A stretch of 64,000 nt of DNA, taken from Marinigracilibium pacificum (GTDB taxonomy: Bacteria; Bacteroidota; Bacteroidia; Cytophagales; Cyclobacteriaceae). Below the pieces are notes generated by a model that made no database searches, was not told where the DNA came from, and was given only the letters and a program-made list of their open reading frames with translations. The translations under genes and the position numbers were made by a program. The stretch spans positions 124,001 to 188,000 of the forward strand of contig NZ_JABBNU010000004.1 of assembly GCF_012926615.1 (NCBI RefSeq), in the 5' to 3' direction. Positions 1-9,514 of this stretch are shown one piece after another. Position 1 is the stretch's first letter; every line of letters starts with the position of its first letter.

Positions 1-1704
1 GGACCAGGCTTCATTGATAAACACAGGGATGCTCTTTTGCTCCCAGAATGGGAAAATCGTTCGTATTGCAATGTAGCACAGAATACCTCCGAATATTGTA
101 TCAATAACTCTGAATAATATTATTTGTGTATTTAACCTTACTAATACACCAAAGAGAAGTAAAACAAATAAAGTAAAGAACAATGTGGCTTTTACGTAAT
201 CTTTAGGTAGAAAACTAAAGGCAAAAAAGAATGCTATTGCCATTAGAAATATTCCCAGTAAAGGAGAAATATTTAGGTAAGCTAACGGTAAAACAATTAA
301 GGCTCCTGCAATTGTTCCATAAATACGTTGACTAAAGCGGTTTTTGGTAATACTATACCCTGGTTTCATAATTACAAGAATGGTAAGTAACACCCAGTTT
401 GGATTTTGAAAATGAAGAAACCCAGCTAATATATATCCGGTAACAGAAGTGATTGCCATTCTGATTGCAAACCTGAAATAACTTGAATCTAGCGTCAGGT
501 TTGATATAAATGCATCTTTTGTAAGTTTCCTCGCTGGTATGAAGTTATGCTTACGTGAGGCATCAAAATCCATTTTAACAAGGTTATCCCTGCCAGAGGT
601 GAGAAAAATTAACCGTTCTATCTTATTTATTTGGTGTTTAAGATAAATGTTGAACCTGTTTATTATTCTAAAATCTTTTACCTCTTCTTTTGATGGATTT
701 TTATTTTGTTTTAGTTCAGACACTATCTTGTCGAGATAATTCAATTTTTCAAAAACATCAGGTGTTGATACAACTTTGCCTTTTTTCTGACTGACATATT
801 GAGATAGTTCACGAAGAATCCCGGGTAACTGTGCAATAGTATCTTCAATTGAAACCGTGCCAGGATATTTTTTCTTAATTTCCTGGTAGGTTTGAGGGTT
901 GAAATGAGTTACTAATGCTAACTCAAACATTTCAATCAACTCAATAAAGATAAATAAGTATAGTTCGTTTTTTCTTTTTGAACCCAGAAGATCCATCCTC
1001 TCCTTTAATATCAAGTCTCTTATTTCATCATATTTTGGATTTAGAGCTGTCTGGAATTGTGCCAGATTATATAATACTTCTTCCTCTTTAAAGCTATCTG
1101 TTGTTAAATATTTAAGTCTCAGGTCAAAATAGTCAGCAGTCAGATTCAATAAATCAGAGATCTTTCTATTTATAAGCACTGGTTTATACAGATAGAAAAC
1201 AATCATTGAATAAGCTACATATAACAGTTCACCGGTTAGCACACCAGATAAGTGTCCTCTCAATGCATCAACTTCAATTCTTGCTGAAAAACTTAAACCT
1301 AACATAATAGACAGGTAACCAGAGAAGGCTAACATAGCCATATTGAAATCAAAGGCCGCTATGTATGCAAGAAGAAAAATAACTATAGCCAGGAATATAT
1401 TTAATAGAACTGTAGAATCTGCTAATAATATAACTGATGAATGTAGAATCAGAGTTAAAATAAAGGCAGTTAAATATATTTTCAGCTTACTGACAAAATT
1501 TGTATTTAAATCAACAGCTGAAATAAATGAACCTCCCAGTAGAACTTGAATTGCTAACTGATTTTCTTTAAAGTAAAATAGCAATAAAACTGGCGTAAAA
1601 ACGCCTATCACAACCCTCAGTGCACTTACCGTTGATTCTGCTCTAAAAAAATCCTTTATTTCCTTTTTTGAAACGCTAAATGTCATCAGTGTTAAATTAG
1701 CCAT
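1..1704 (-). CDS. FUSC-family inner-membrane protein (C-terminus off window)
   Basis: The reading frame is open from an ATG at 1704 to the window edge (568 codons), so the C-terminus is missing. Hydrophobic clusters near the N-terminus (about residues 25-150) are followed by a charged, helical cytosolic stretch, then a second membrane block containing a segment like PNWVLLTILVIMKPGYS and a RIYGTIAGA motif. That motif pair is typical of FUSC-type proteins (YccS/YhfK, aromatic acid exporter relatives, N-terminal FusC). The duplicated membrane-domain plan fits YccS-like proteins of about 700 residues. Likely role is export of, or resistance to, a small aromatic or toxic compound, but no substrate can be read. 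A second in-frame ATG lies at 1686; the first was chosen because it leaves the predicted cytosolic N-terminus intact. No partner gene is adjacent. Confidence 0.85.
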   Translation of the reverse strand, partial: MANLTLMTFSVSKKEIKDFFRAESTVSALRVVIGVFTPVLLLFYFKENQLAIQVLLGGSFISAVDLNTNFVSKLKIYLTAFILTLILHSSVILLADSTVLLNIFLAIVIFLLAYIAAFDFNMAMLAFSGYLSIMLGLSFSARIEVDALRGHLSGVLTGELLYVAYSMIVFYLYKPVLINRKISDLLNLTADYFDLRLKYLTTDSFKEEEVLYNLAQFQTALNPKYDEIRDLILKERMDLLGSKRKNELYLFIFIELIEMFELALVTHFNPQTYQEIKKKYPGTVSIEDTIAQLPGILRELSQYVSQKKGKVVSTPDVFEKLNYLDKIVSELKQNKNPSKEEVKDFRIINRFNIYLKHQINKIERLIFLTSGRDNLVKMDFDASRKHNFIPARKLTKDAFISNLTLDSSYFRFAIRMAITSVTGYILAGFLHFQNPNWVLLTILVIMKPGYSITKNRFSQRIYGTIAGALIVLPLAYLNISPLLGIFLMAIAFFFAFSFLPKDYVKATLFFTLFVLLLFGVLVRLNTQIILFRVIDTIFGGILCYIAIRTIFPFWEQKSIPVFINEAWS

Positions 1705-1730
1705 AAAAATACATAGAACTAATTAATACA

Positions 1731-1762
1731 AAAAAAGCAGGTAAAAGATTACCTGCTTTTTT
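1731..1762 (-). terminator. Rho-independent terminator after the OYE gene
   Basis: A perfect 14-bp inverted repeat (AAAAAAGCAGGTAA at 1731-1744, its complement at 1749-1762) has a 4-nt loop and a run of T on either strand. It sits 20 bp past the stop of the minus-strand reductase and just before the FUSC start, separating the two transcription units. Confidence 0.85.
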
Positions 1763-1781
1763 GTTTACTAAATTATCAGGG

Positions 1782-2891
1782 CTATTTGGTTTCTACTTTG
1801 TCTTCCAACATAGGATAATCTATATACCCTTCAGGACCAGGTGTGTAGAATGTGTTTTGATCGTAATCATTTAATGGGGCATCTAATTCAAATCTTTTTA
1901 CCAAATCCGGATTTGAAATAAATAACTTTCCATACGCAACTAAATCCGCATTCTCTTTTTCAATTACTTCATTACCTTTTTCCTGATCAAAATTAGCATT
2001 AATCATCAAAGTGCCGTTGTAGATCTTGCGGTACCTTTCAGCTATTTTAGGTTCGGCAAAAGGAACTTCACTTACATCATTAAAAGGTTCGGAAAGATGT
2101 AAATAGGCAAGATCATAATCATTTAATTTATTTACTATATAGTCAAAGGTTGGAATGGTATCTTCATTTAAAGTCATACCAAAAATCCCATGCAAAGAAG
2201 GATTCAGCCTTACACCAATGTTTAGGTCTGGTACAGCCTTCTTAATTTCATCCAAAATTTCAAACAGGATCTTTGACCTGTTTTCAATAGTACCACCGTA
2301 TTCGTCAGACCTTTTATTAGATGTAGATGCGAAAAACTGATGTAACAAGTACCCATTTGACGCATGGATTTCGATGCCATCAAAACCTGCTTCTTTAGCA
2401 TTAACTGCAGCATTTTTGAAATCTTCAATTGTTGATTTTATATCTTCAATTGTCATTTCTTTTGGTGTTACAGTTTCTTTAAACCCTTCCGGAGTAAATG
2501 ATTTCTCATTTGGATTAATAGCAGATGGAGCAAGTGGAAGTTCTCCATTATGAAAATCAGGGTGCGAGATTCTACCAACATGCCATAACTGTACATAGAT
2601 AGTTCCTCCTTCCTTGTGAACCGACTCGGTAACTTTCTTCCATCCTTCTACCTGATTTTGAGTGTAAATGCCCGGGACATTAATATATCCAATTGCTTTT
2701 GGTGATATTGGAGCTCCTTCAGTAATTATAAGCCCGGCAGTTGCTCTTTGCCTATAATATTCAACCATCAGGTCATTTGGAATATTCCCTTCATTGTTGG
2801 CCCTTGATCGCGTCATTGGAGCCATTACTACTCTGTTTTTTAAGTTAATATTGGATTTATATGGTTTTAAAAGAGGTTTAACATTATGCAT
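1782..2891 (-). CDS. Old Yellow Enzyme-type alkene reductase (NemA-like)
   Basis: FMN-dependent NADPH oxidoreductase of the N-ethylmaleimide reductase branch of the Old Yellow Enzyme family, expected to reduce activated C=C bonds or nitro groups in the cytosol. Seen in the sequence: the N-terminal flavin-site signature NRVVMAPMTRSRA, the segment QLWHVGRISH, the HASNGYLLHQFF motif with the active-site His/Asn pair, then SNKRSDEYGG and the late FISNPDLVKR. These give a complete TIM barrel of normal length, about 369 residues. The frame stays open upstream to 2939, but the 16 extra residues are not family-like, so the ATG at 2891 was chosen. It is transcribed divergently from the GAF gene at 3060. 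The physiological substrate cannot be read; oxidative or xenobiotic stress is the usual setting. Confidence 0.93.
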   Translation of the reverse strand: MHNVKPLLKPYKSNINLKNRVVMAPMTRSRANNEGNIPNDLMVEYYRQRATAGLIITEGAPISPKAIGYINVPGIYTQNQVEGWKKVTESVHKEGGTIYVQLWHVGRISHPDFHNGELPLAPSAINPNEKSFTPEGFKETVTPKEMTIEDIKSTIEDFKNAAVNAKEAGFDGIEIHASNGYLLHQFFASTSNKRSDEYGGTIENRSKILFEILDEIKKAVPDLNIGVRLNPSLHGIFGMTLNEDTIPTFDYIVNKLNDYDLAYLHLSEPFNDVSEVPFAEPKIAERYRKIYNGTLMINANFDQEKGNEVIEKENADLVAYGKLFISNPDLVKRFELDAPLNDYDQNTFYTPGPEGYIDYPMLEDKVETK

Positions 2892-3059
2892 AGAAATAAA
2901 AGTTTTGTTTTTATGTTGAAACGTTATTTGTGTAAACAAGTTACGTTAAATATTTACTAGTTTTATTTTAATTATTTTTATATATGAACATAAAATATTT
3001 GCATATTTCCCTGTAACCCTTACATGTTGAAATAGGTTTAATATACAAAGCACCATGAA

Positions 3060-5468
3060 ATGAACTTACAAGACCTGATAACAAGCACAGAAAAAATCTC
3101 ACCAATATATTCTCAGTTATCATTTGAACCATTACTGAAGATTTGGAAAGAGGCGATAGAATCAGAACCTAATTCAGGAAGGAGTCATATTTTGCAAAAA
3201 ATGTATGACAGAATATCCTCAAATCCAGAGCTGAGGGGAGATAATTTGTCTAAGGATGTGGTTTTGAAATTTGAAGATGATTTTGAAGTCATTTTAGGGT
3301 CTTTATTTCCATTAAGTACAGAGGCACCAGATAAGTTATACACTGTCTGTTTACCTTTTGATATTGATCCATTATATTCTTCAAAAGCTTTTAGTGAACA
3401 CTTTCTTGATGATGAAGGTAAAATGACTCTGCCTGGCGAGCTTGATCTTCAAAGACTTACTATAACACGTATATCGCAAGCTTATAGAATTATTCTTAGC
3501 AGGTATTTTAATAAGGAAATTAAAAATTCAGCCCCTGTAGTATTTAAGTTTATTGATAACAATGGACTTCTTAAGTATTTTCAATTTGATGTTGACTCCA
3601 GGTTTATGGATGTCGAACTTAAAGAAGATACTTGTCCTCAAATTGATACAGATATAGTTTGTGGTCAGGTGCCATCTGTGAATGACATAGAAAACTGGAT
3701 GAAAAAGCTGCCTCTTGATAAGTTTGTCTTTAAAGGATTTGCAGTGATCACCTTAAGAGATCTGACCATGACTCAGGGAATATCAGATCTTAGAAATGAG
3801 CTTATGCTTCATCAGGATTTTTCTGACCCTGAATTTCTTGCGCAAATTCAATTGACTGTAAAAAGCATTCTTCAATGTCCGAAAATTAATGTTGGTATAG
3901 CAGCATTTCAAAATTTTGAAGGCAGACAAATGCTTTCAGAAAGAAGGTTGGCAAATAGCTTTTTGATTAGTAAACTTTGTGATGGTCACTGTGCTGAAGA
4001 GTATCAGGAAGTAATAAATTTACTAGATCATGTCAAGACGCCTAAGTTCATTAAAAATATTCAGCAATTCACCGAATCTTACCCTGTATTAAGAAAACTT
4101 AATAAGACTGATATTAATTCGGTTATTCTTTATCCTCTGTTTTATGATGAATCACCTGTTGGAGTATTAGAAATATCATCAGAGAATGAAGATGTTTTAA
4201 ACGAAACAATGATTCATCTGTTAGATCAGGTAACTCCGGTAATTGCGTTAGCCTTGCATCGAAGCGCGGAAGTACTTGTAAATAATGTTAGAAACATAAT
4301 TAAAACAAATTACACTGCAATTCAGCCAGTTGTTGAATGGAAGTTTAACGAAGCCGCAGTTGATATTTTACTTGAAAGAGAAAATGGTAATAACCCACAA
4401 ATTCCGGATATAAGCTTTAAGAATGTTTACCCATTATATGCAGCTTTAGATATAAGACAATCGTCAACTGAAAGAAACAAATCAATTCATATTGATCTTA
4501 AAGAACAGTTAAATCTTGCTGGCAAATTGGTACAGGAAGCTGCTGAGCTAATTGATTTACCGATACTGGATAAATATTTGTCACAAATAAATAAAATGCG
4601 CTCAGGTATTAAACATATTTTGATTCCTGAAGATGAAAGATCAATTAGTTCTTTTCTTGTAGATGAATTGAATCCTTTATTCAAGCATCTTGGTAATTCT
4701 TATAGTTCTTTAAAAGAATTAATAAAGAGTTACTTTGATAATTTAAGTTCAAAATCAGGAATGATACATTCCAGAAAGAAAGCCTTTGATGATAGTTTGC
4801 AGATCATTAATGACACTGTATCAGATTATTTAGAGAAAGAACAGAAAGAAGTACAGAAAATATTCCCTCATTATTTTGAAAAATACCGCACTGATGGTAT
4901 TGAATATAATATTTATATTGGTCAGTCACTAGTTAAAGAAAGACAGTTTAACGAGGTGTATTTGAAGAATTTGCGGTTTTGGCAGCTTAGAACATTAATT
5001 GAGCTTGCTAAAATCACAAATGATCTCAAAAAGGAAATGCCATATAAATTGGATACTACTCAATTAATTTTAGTTCATAATGAGCCCTTATCTATTAAAT
5101 TCAGGATTGATGAAAGAAAATTTGATGTAGAAGGATCGTACAACATTAGATATGAGATCATGAAAAAAAGGATCGACAAGGCTTTAATAAAAGGTACAGG
5201 TGAGCGTCTGACACAACCTGATAAAGTCGCTATAGTTTATAGTCGTCCTGAAGATATGGATGAGTACATCGAATATATTTCGTATTTCCAGGAGAAAGGG
5301 TCAATTGATGATGATGTTGAAAATTTGGAAATAGATACATTGCAAGGAGTCCAAGGATTAAAAGCATTAAGGATCTCTTTGAAATCTAAATCTGAAATTG
5401 AAAGAAAAAGTTCGAAAAGAGAAGAAAAAGAGGAAGGAAAGAGTATAATTTATAGAGAGGGCATATAA
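3060..5468 (+). CDS. Large cytosolic GAF-domain protein, Bacteroidota type
   Basis: A soluble 802-residue protein with no signal peptide or membrane segment. Residues about 265-400 look like a GAF fold, with a conserved-looking strand pair NSVILYPLFYDESPVGVLEI near 353-373. It is followed by a segment VYPLYAALDIRQSSTERN (456-473) and a long helical C-terminal half. The extreme C-terminus is a charged Lys/Glu tail. Similar very large GAF proteins occur singly in Bacteroidota; as far as I know none has a defined function. There is no output domain such as kinase, GGDEF or HTH, so it probably senses or scaffolds rather than acting as a complete signalling enzyme. It is a single-gene unit, with its stop codon inside a terminator hairpin. 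Ligand unknown. Confidence 0.8.
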   Translation: MNLQDLITSTEKISPIYSQLSFEPLLKIWKEAIESEPNSGRSHILQKMYDRISSNPELRGDNLSKDVVLKFEDDFEVILGSLFPLSTEAPDKLYTVCLPFDIDPLYSSKAFSEHFLDDEGKMTLPGELDLQRLTITRISQAYRIILSRYFNKEIKNSAPVVFKFIDNNGLLKYFQFDVDSRFMDVELKEDTCPQIDTDIVCGQVPSVNDIENWMKKLPLDKFVFKGFAVITLRDLTMTQGISDLRNELMLHQDFSDPEFLAQIQLTVKSILQCPKINVGIAAFQNFEGRQMLSERRLANSFLISKLCDGHCAEEYQEVINLLDHVKTPKFIKNIQQFTESYPVLRKLNKTDINSVILYPLFYDESPVGVLEISSENEDVLNETMIHLLDQVTPVIALALHRSAEVLVNNVRNIIKTNYTAIQPVVEWKFNEAAVDILLERENGNNPQIPDISFKNVYPLYAALDIRQSSTERNKSIHIDLKEQLNLAGKLVQEAAELIDLPILDKYLSQINKMRSGIKHILIPEDERSISSFLVDELNPLFKHLGNSYSSLKELIKSYFDNLSSKSGMIHSRKKAFDDSLQIINDTVSDYLEKEQKEVQKIFPHYFEKYRTDGIEYNIYIGQSLVKERQFNEVYLKNLRFWQLRTLIELAKITNDLKKEMPYKLDTTQLILVHNEPLSIKFRIDERKFDVEGSYNIRYEIMKKRIDKALIKGTGERLTQPDKVAIVYSRPEDMDEYIEYISYFQEKGSIDDDVENLEIDTLQGVQGLKALRISLKSKSEIERKSSKREEKEEGKSIIYREGI

Positions 5469-5478
5469 GCCCTCTTTT
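5456..5478. terminator. Terminator containing the GAF-gene stop codon
   Basis: A 7-bp stem (AGAGGGC at 5456-5462 with GCCCTCT at 5469-5475) and 6-nt loop are followed by TTTT. The TAA stop of the upstream gene forms part of the loop. It lies directly between convergent genes (stops at 5468 and 5482), so it may serve both strands, although the T-run favours plus. Confidence 0.75.
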
Positions 5479-5481
5479 ATT

Positions 5482-5766
5482 TTAGTAAACTACTATACAT
5501 CCGTTTTGGATAGAAACAATATCGCCGCTTTTTACTTTTACTTCTCCACATGGAGTTTTAATAATACATTCGGTTTCCATTCCTTGAACAGTCACAGAGC
5601 CTGTTCCTCTACCTGAAAATTTTACTTTTGTATCACTACCACCAATATTTACTTTCATATTATAAGCTTGAGTATCCTTATTAGTATATCTTATTATAAC
5701 TGAAGCAGAAATAGTGTGAAAAGAAACAAAAAGTGCAGCAAAAAATACAATTAACTTACTTTTCAT
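5482..5766 (-). CDS. Small secreted protein of unknown function
   Basis: A 94-residue protein with a clear Sec signal peptide (MKSKLIVFFAALFVSFHTISA, cleavage near residue 21) and a mature part of about 73 residues. The mature part is rich in alternating hydrophobic residues, as in a small beta-sandwich or barrel, and has three cysteines (67, 73, 90). I do not recognise a family. It lies 70 bp downstream of the large phosphoesterase/barrel gene on the same strand with no visible terminator, so it could be the last gene of that transcript. The stop lies next to a bidirectional-looking hairpin. Confidence 0.65.
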   Translation of the reverse strand: MKSKLIVFFAALFVSFHTISASVIIRYTNKDTQAYNMKVNIGGSDTKVKFSGRGTGSVTVQGMETECIIKTPCGEVKVKSGDIVSIQNGCIVVY

Positions 5767-5836
5767 CTGGTAAAATGTTGATTATGTTTGGTTGAACATC
5801 TTGTGCAAGGTTAATTATAATTTTTATAATTTCAAA

Positions 5837-8800
5837 TCAGAATTGAAATTTGGTTGTGACATATGGCAATAATTCTTCTTCAGAATATCCAAGTGTTACT
5901 GTTAATACTACTAATTTCAATGGTGATATGTAGATTCCTCCCCCATATCCTCTATGCCATTTGTCACTATCCTCATTTTCGTACCATACTCTTCCGATAT
6001 CGTGGAAAAGGACCATTCCTATTGATGCCGGGAATAAATAGGTATTAAAACTAAATAGTCTTGTACGTATTTCCGTGTTGTTATAAAATGATCCATCTCC
6101 AGAAAATCTAAATCTCCTATATCCTCTAAGGTTATCAGTACCTCCAAGTGTTTGTGCCTGGAAAAAAGCATAATCTCCAAAGGTATATCCACCTCCAAAC
6201 CTTGTAGCCCATGTAATTCGCCCCGGTAACTTGAAAGTCCAGTAAAAGGATAAATCTGCTGAAACAAAGCCAAAGTCATCAGAATAATCAGTGATTCCCT
6301 TCAATGCACCAAGTGAAGCCAGAAATCGTATACCTCTTTTGGGCATTACCGGATGGTCTAAATCATTATAGACTACTTGACCTGACAGACCGATATAATT
6401 TCGTGCATTAAAAACAAAATCATCATTAAATTCATCAGGAGGTAAATTATCTATAAAATTATCTACATTATCATCATCATCTAGTTTAAAATACTGATAA
6501 GCTAGTCCACCTTTTAGATGAAATTTATTCGCCAATCGGCCACTTAGCATAATACCAATATTTGCCTGATTAACTCTGGCTCTATAATATGATATATCAT
6601 TATCGCTTTCATCAATTCCTTCTGTTTCATTTCCAAAGCCAAAAAAGTTTCTAACATAATTTGGTGCCTGAAAATTGGCAATAATGTTGAGATCGACATT
6701 GTTAAAAACATCAATGAAATCACCCGAATACCTTATATTAAAGGCATTTGTTCTGAAAGCATAATTAGCAGACAAGCGTTGTCTTAATGCATATGGTGAT
6801 TTTCTGAATTTATGCTTGATGTAATCGAGGCCACCTCCTATAAATATTCCGTCATCTACATTATATTCTACAGAAACTAATGGAAGCAGAATGTCATATT
6901 TAAAGGTTTTTCTATCGTAATTATACACTAATGGATCTTTCTCTTTTTTGACTTTCCACCCCTTACCCTTATCGTAATAGCCTAATGAGTCATAGTAATT
7001 TTTATAAACAATGATTTTTGGTTGTTTGACAGGAGTTTCATTTCTCAATGTATCCTGTCCAGCTCCTTTAAAAACCCTTATTTTGATTTTTGATTTCAAA
7101 TCTCCTTCAAACTCAATAACGTCTTCCCCTCCCCTTGTGTATAATCGTAATTCCTTTGTTACTTCCGGATCAAATTTTCTTTCATAGATAACTTTCTTTC
7201 TGTCCCTGTCATTAGTAATTTTCTTTATTTCTACCCTTACCTCGCCGTCATCCTGAATTTTAACCTCTACTTTTTCATGTTTATCAGAGGTGTAGATATC
7301 AACCGCTTTTGAAATGAATTCATAATATTCTACGGCATTTTCCACTAATGCATCTCTTCTTGCTTTTAACTTTGTTTCAACTTCTTCTACCATTGAATTG
7401 GGGATATTCTTGGGGAATTCTTCCATTGCAGATTTAATAACATCATCAGTTAATTCTGATTGAACTTCTTCCGCAATTTTTAACCAATCCTTTTTATCTA
7501 ATTCATTTAGAAATGTCCTGTCAAAATATCGTCCGTTGAACATGAAAGTATTTACATCGTCAACTTCACTATCAAATCCTTGAAATTTTGGCATTAACCA
7601 TTTTCTTGATGCCATTTTTGGAATAAATCCTTCATTTACAAAGTAGGCCTGATCGCGATCTCTTGGAATAGCAATATATCGATTCCCCTTGCCATCATCG
7701 ATTTGAGCCCACCTCCATTGATCATCATGGCGGTCCCAATCTGCAATTACTAGATCCAAAAGTCTCGCCTTTAGTAGCAACTTCTGATCGACATAATTGT
7801 CATTATCTTCCTTTAAATTTTCAAGAACCTTGTCTGTACTATCATAATCTTCAGGATTAGCATTTGGTGGTTTAGGTTCTCTTCTTTCAAATAAGTAAAT
7901 ATTGTTGGCAAATTCTTTTTGATATATACCTAGTGCAGGGTCATCTGGTAACCATACTAGTTCTGGTTCTGCATGAGGAATCCCGATAGCTTCAGCCATT
8001 GGAGGTATAGTAATTGCTGCATATGGATTACTTGCTGATATTTGATCTTGAACAATATCTTTAGCTACTGTTTCTTTTAATAACTCGGGAATAGCAGATT
8101 CTGGGAATTTATTTACTGATCTAAGAACATATTGAATACCTGATGAATCTTCAAGGCGTAAACTCTTAGTTTGCTGTCCACCACCTCTTTTTATGATTTT
8201 TAATCCTCCTTTTTCTTGAGTTATATCGAATACCCTAAATTCATTTTTTACCGACCAGATATCACGGTAATTCTCACCAAACATCTTTTTTTTGAATTTA
8301 GGTGCTTCATATTGTTGTGATATTAGTGTGTCTATTGATTCTGGAAAATCAGGTCTTGAGCCGAAATCTTTTCCTTTCTGAAAAGCACTAAGATCATGGT
8401 CAAAAAGCTTATTTGAATATAATGAATCACCATTACTATCGAAAAAATTAAGAATAACCTGATTATTTTTTATATCTAAGACGGCATACCCATTTTCTTC
8501 TGCTGAAAAAAGAGATGGTTTTTTTCTTCTTTTAACATGAGAAGTTTTCGCTCCTGAGCCACTGACAACATAATGACTATTGTCTGTCTGGATATACTGA
8601 AGTGAATGCTCATGGCCAGCAACATGGACTGTAAATGGATGCCTCTTTAGAAGTTCGTGTAAATTTTTACTTAATTCTTTATAAACGGGATGTGGACTAT
8701 CCTGTATATTACCAAACCATGTTCTGTATAGTGGATAGATTGATCCTATACCTGGCAATGGAATATATAAATTGTTGTTTAAAGCAGTTAATGGGAAAAT

Positions 8801-9508
8801 ATGATCTTTGACGGTATAAGCCCCATTGTGTTCACCATATGTAAAAACCGGGTGGTGAGTTGCAATGATTTTGATTTTTTCTTTGTGTTGGATAAGCAGG
8901 TCATTTACTGCTAAGATTACCTCTTCTCCAGTTTTATTTTCACAATCGCTATCGGTTCCAAGTCTTGTGTCTTGTGATTGCAACCACCATTGACTGTCAA
9001 TATAGATTATTATGACTTTATCATTTATAACTCTAAACTCTGGCCCCGGGCAGCCATTATTGGGATAAAAGTAAAGGTTATCCTTATTCTGAGCATTTAC
9101 ATAATTCTGCTGATTGATTATCTGTGATAAACCATATCTTTTCCCTTTAGCCCAATCATGATTTCCAGGAATAAATGACACCTGGGAATTCGGGAGCTCA
9201 GTTGTTTGTATTTGTCTATCTAATATTTCTCTATACTCATTGTAATTTTTGTCATCGGGTGAAGGGAGTCCCAATGGGTAAATATTATCTCCAAGGAAAA
9301 TAATTTCTTTTTGAATATCATTGTTATATTTAGATAGAACATGATCTACTACCGGGTGCTTATCATCAGTTTCAAATTTACCGGCATCACCAATGAGAAT
9401 TATTTTCAATTCCTGCCCATGAAGATCGATAAATAATGTAGAAAATGTTAATACAAATAGAAATGGAAAGCTTAATCTTTCAAAGAATTGTACCACTATT
9501 CTTTTCAT
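5837..9508 (-). CDS. Metallophosphoesterase / kinase-like / Omp85-type barrel fusion
   Basis: A 1223-residue envelope protein with three parts. Residues 1-31 are a signal peptide. Residues 33-365 form a calcineurin-like metallophosphoesterase with all metal motifs visible: GDAG (40-43), GDNIYP (73-78), GNHDW (115-119), HHP (218-220) and GHEH (298-301). Residues about 430-800 hold a region with a glycine-rich strand (RGGGQQTKSLRL, 441-452), YVLRSVNK (460-467), DWDRHDDQW (590-598) and PRDRDQAYF (615-623). Their order resembles the nucleotide and catalytic loops of HipA/FAM20/CotH-type kinases. The last 350 or so residues are an Omp85/D15-type outer-membrane beta-barrel ending in VTKFQF, a C-terminal aromatic as expected for BAM-inserted barrels. 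It follows the aminotransferase by only 6 bp. The phosphoesterase and barrel are well supported; the kinase-like call is my inference. Confidence 0.88.
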   Translation of the reverse strand: MKRIVVQFFERLSFPFLFVLTFSTLFIDLHGQELKIILIGDAGKFETDDKHPVVDHVLSKYNNDIQKEIIFLGDNIYPLGLPSPDDKNYNEYREILDRQIQTTELPNSQVSFIPGNHDWAKGKRYGLSQIINQQNYVNAQNKDNLYFYPNNGCPGPEFRVINDKVIIIYIDSQWWLQSQDTRLGTDSDCENKTGEEVILAVNDLLIQHKEKIKIIATHHPVFTYGEHNGAYTVKDHIFPLTALNNNLYIPLPGIGSIYPLYRTWFGNIQDSPHPVYKELSKNLHELLKRHPFTVHVAGHEHSLQYIQTDNSHYVVSGSGAKTSHVKRRKKPSLFSAEENGYAVLDIKNNQVILNFFDSNGDSLYSNKLFDHDLSAFQKGKDFGSRPDFPESIDTLISQQYEAPKFKKKMFGENYRDIWSVKNEFRVFDITQEKGGLKIIKRGGGQQTKSLRLEDSSGIQYVLRSVNKFPESAIPELLKETVAKDIVQDQISASNPYAAITIPPMAEAIGIPHAEPELVWLPDDPALGIYQKEFANNIYLFERREPKPPNANPEDYDSTDKVLENLKEDNDNYVDQKLLLKARLLDLVIADWDRHDDQWRWAQIDDGKGNRYIAIPRDRDQAYFVNEGFIPKMASRKWLMPKFQGFDSEVDDVNTFMFNGRYFDRTFLNELDKKDWLKIAEEVQSELTDDVIKSAMEEFPKNIPNSMVEEVETKLKARRDALVENAVEYYEFISKAVDIYTSDKHEKVEVKIQDDGEVRVEIKKITNDRDRKKVIYERKFDPEVTKELRLYTRGGEDVIEFEGDLKSKIKIRVFKGAGQDTLRNETPVKQPKIIVYKNYYDSLGYYDKGKGWKVKKEKDPLVYNYDRKTFKYDILLPLVSVEYNVDDGIFIGGGLDYIKHKFRKSPYALRQRLSANYAFRTNAFNIRYSGDFIDVFNNVDLNIIANFQAPNYVRNFFGFGNETEGIDESDNDISYYRARVNQANIGIMLSGRLANKFHLKGGLAYQYFKLDDDDNVDNFIDNLPPDEFNDDFVFNARNYIGLSGQVVYNDLDHPVMPKRGIRFLASLGALKGITDYSDDFGFVSADLSFYWTFKLPGRITWATRFGGGYTFGDYAFFQAQTLGGTDNLRGYRRFRFSGDGSFYNNTEIRTRLFSFNTYLFPASIGMVLFHDIGRVWYENEDSDKWHRGYGGGIYISPLKLVVLTVTLGYSEEELLPYVTTKFQF

Positions 9509-9514
9509 CGGTTG

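Noticed and set aside
1343-1549. A 68-codon plus-strand frame inside the FUSC gene
   Set aside because: The opposite strand encodes a continuous FUSC-type protein through this region, so the frame is a shadow.
2892-2939. An upstream start for the Old Yellow Enzyme gene
   Set aside because: The 16 extra residues do not look like the family, and the ATG at 2891 gives the normal length.
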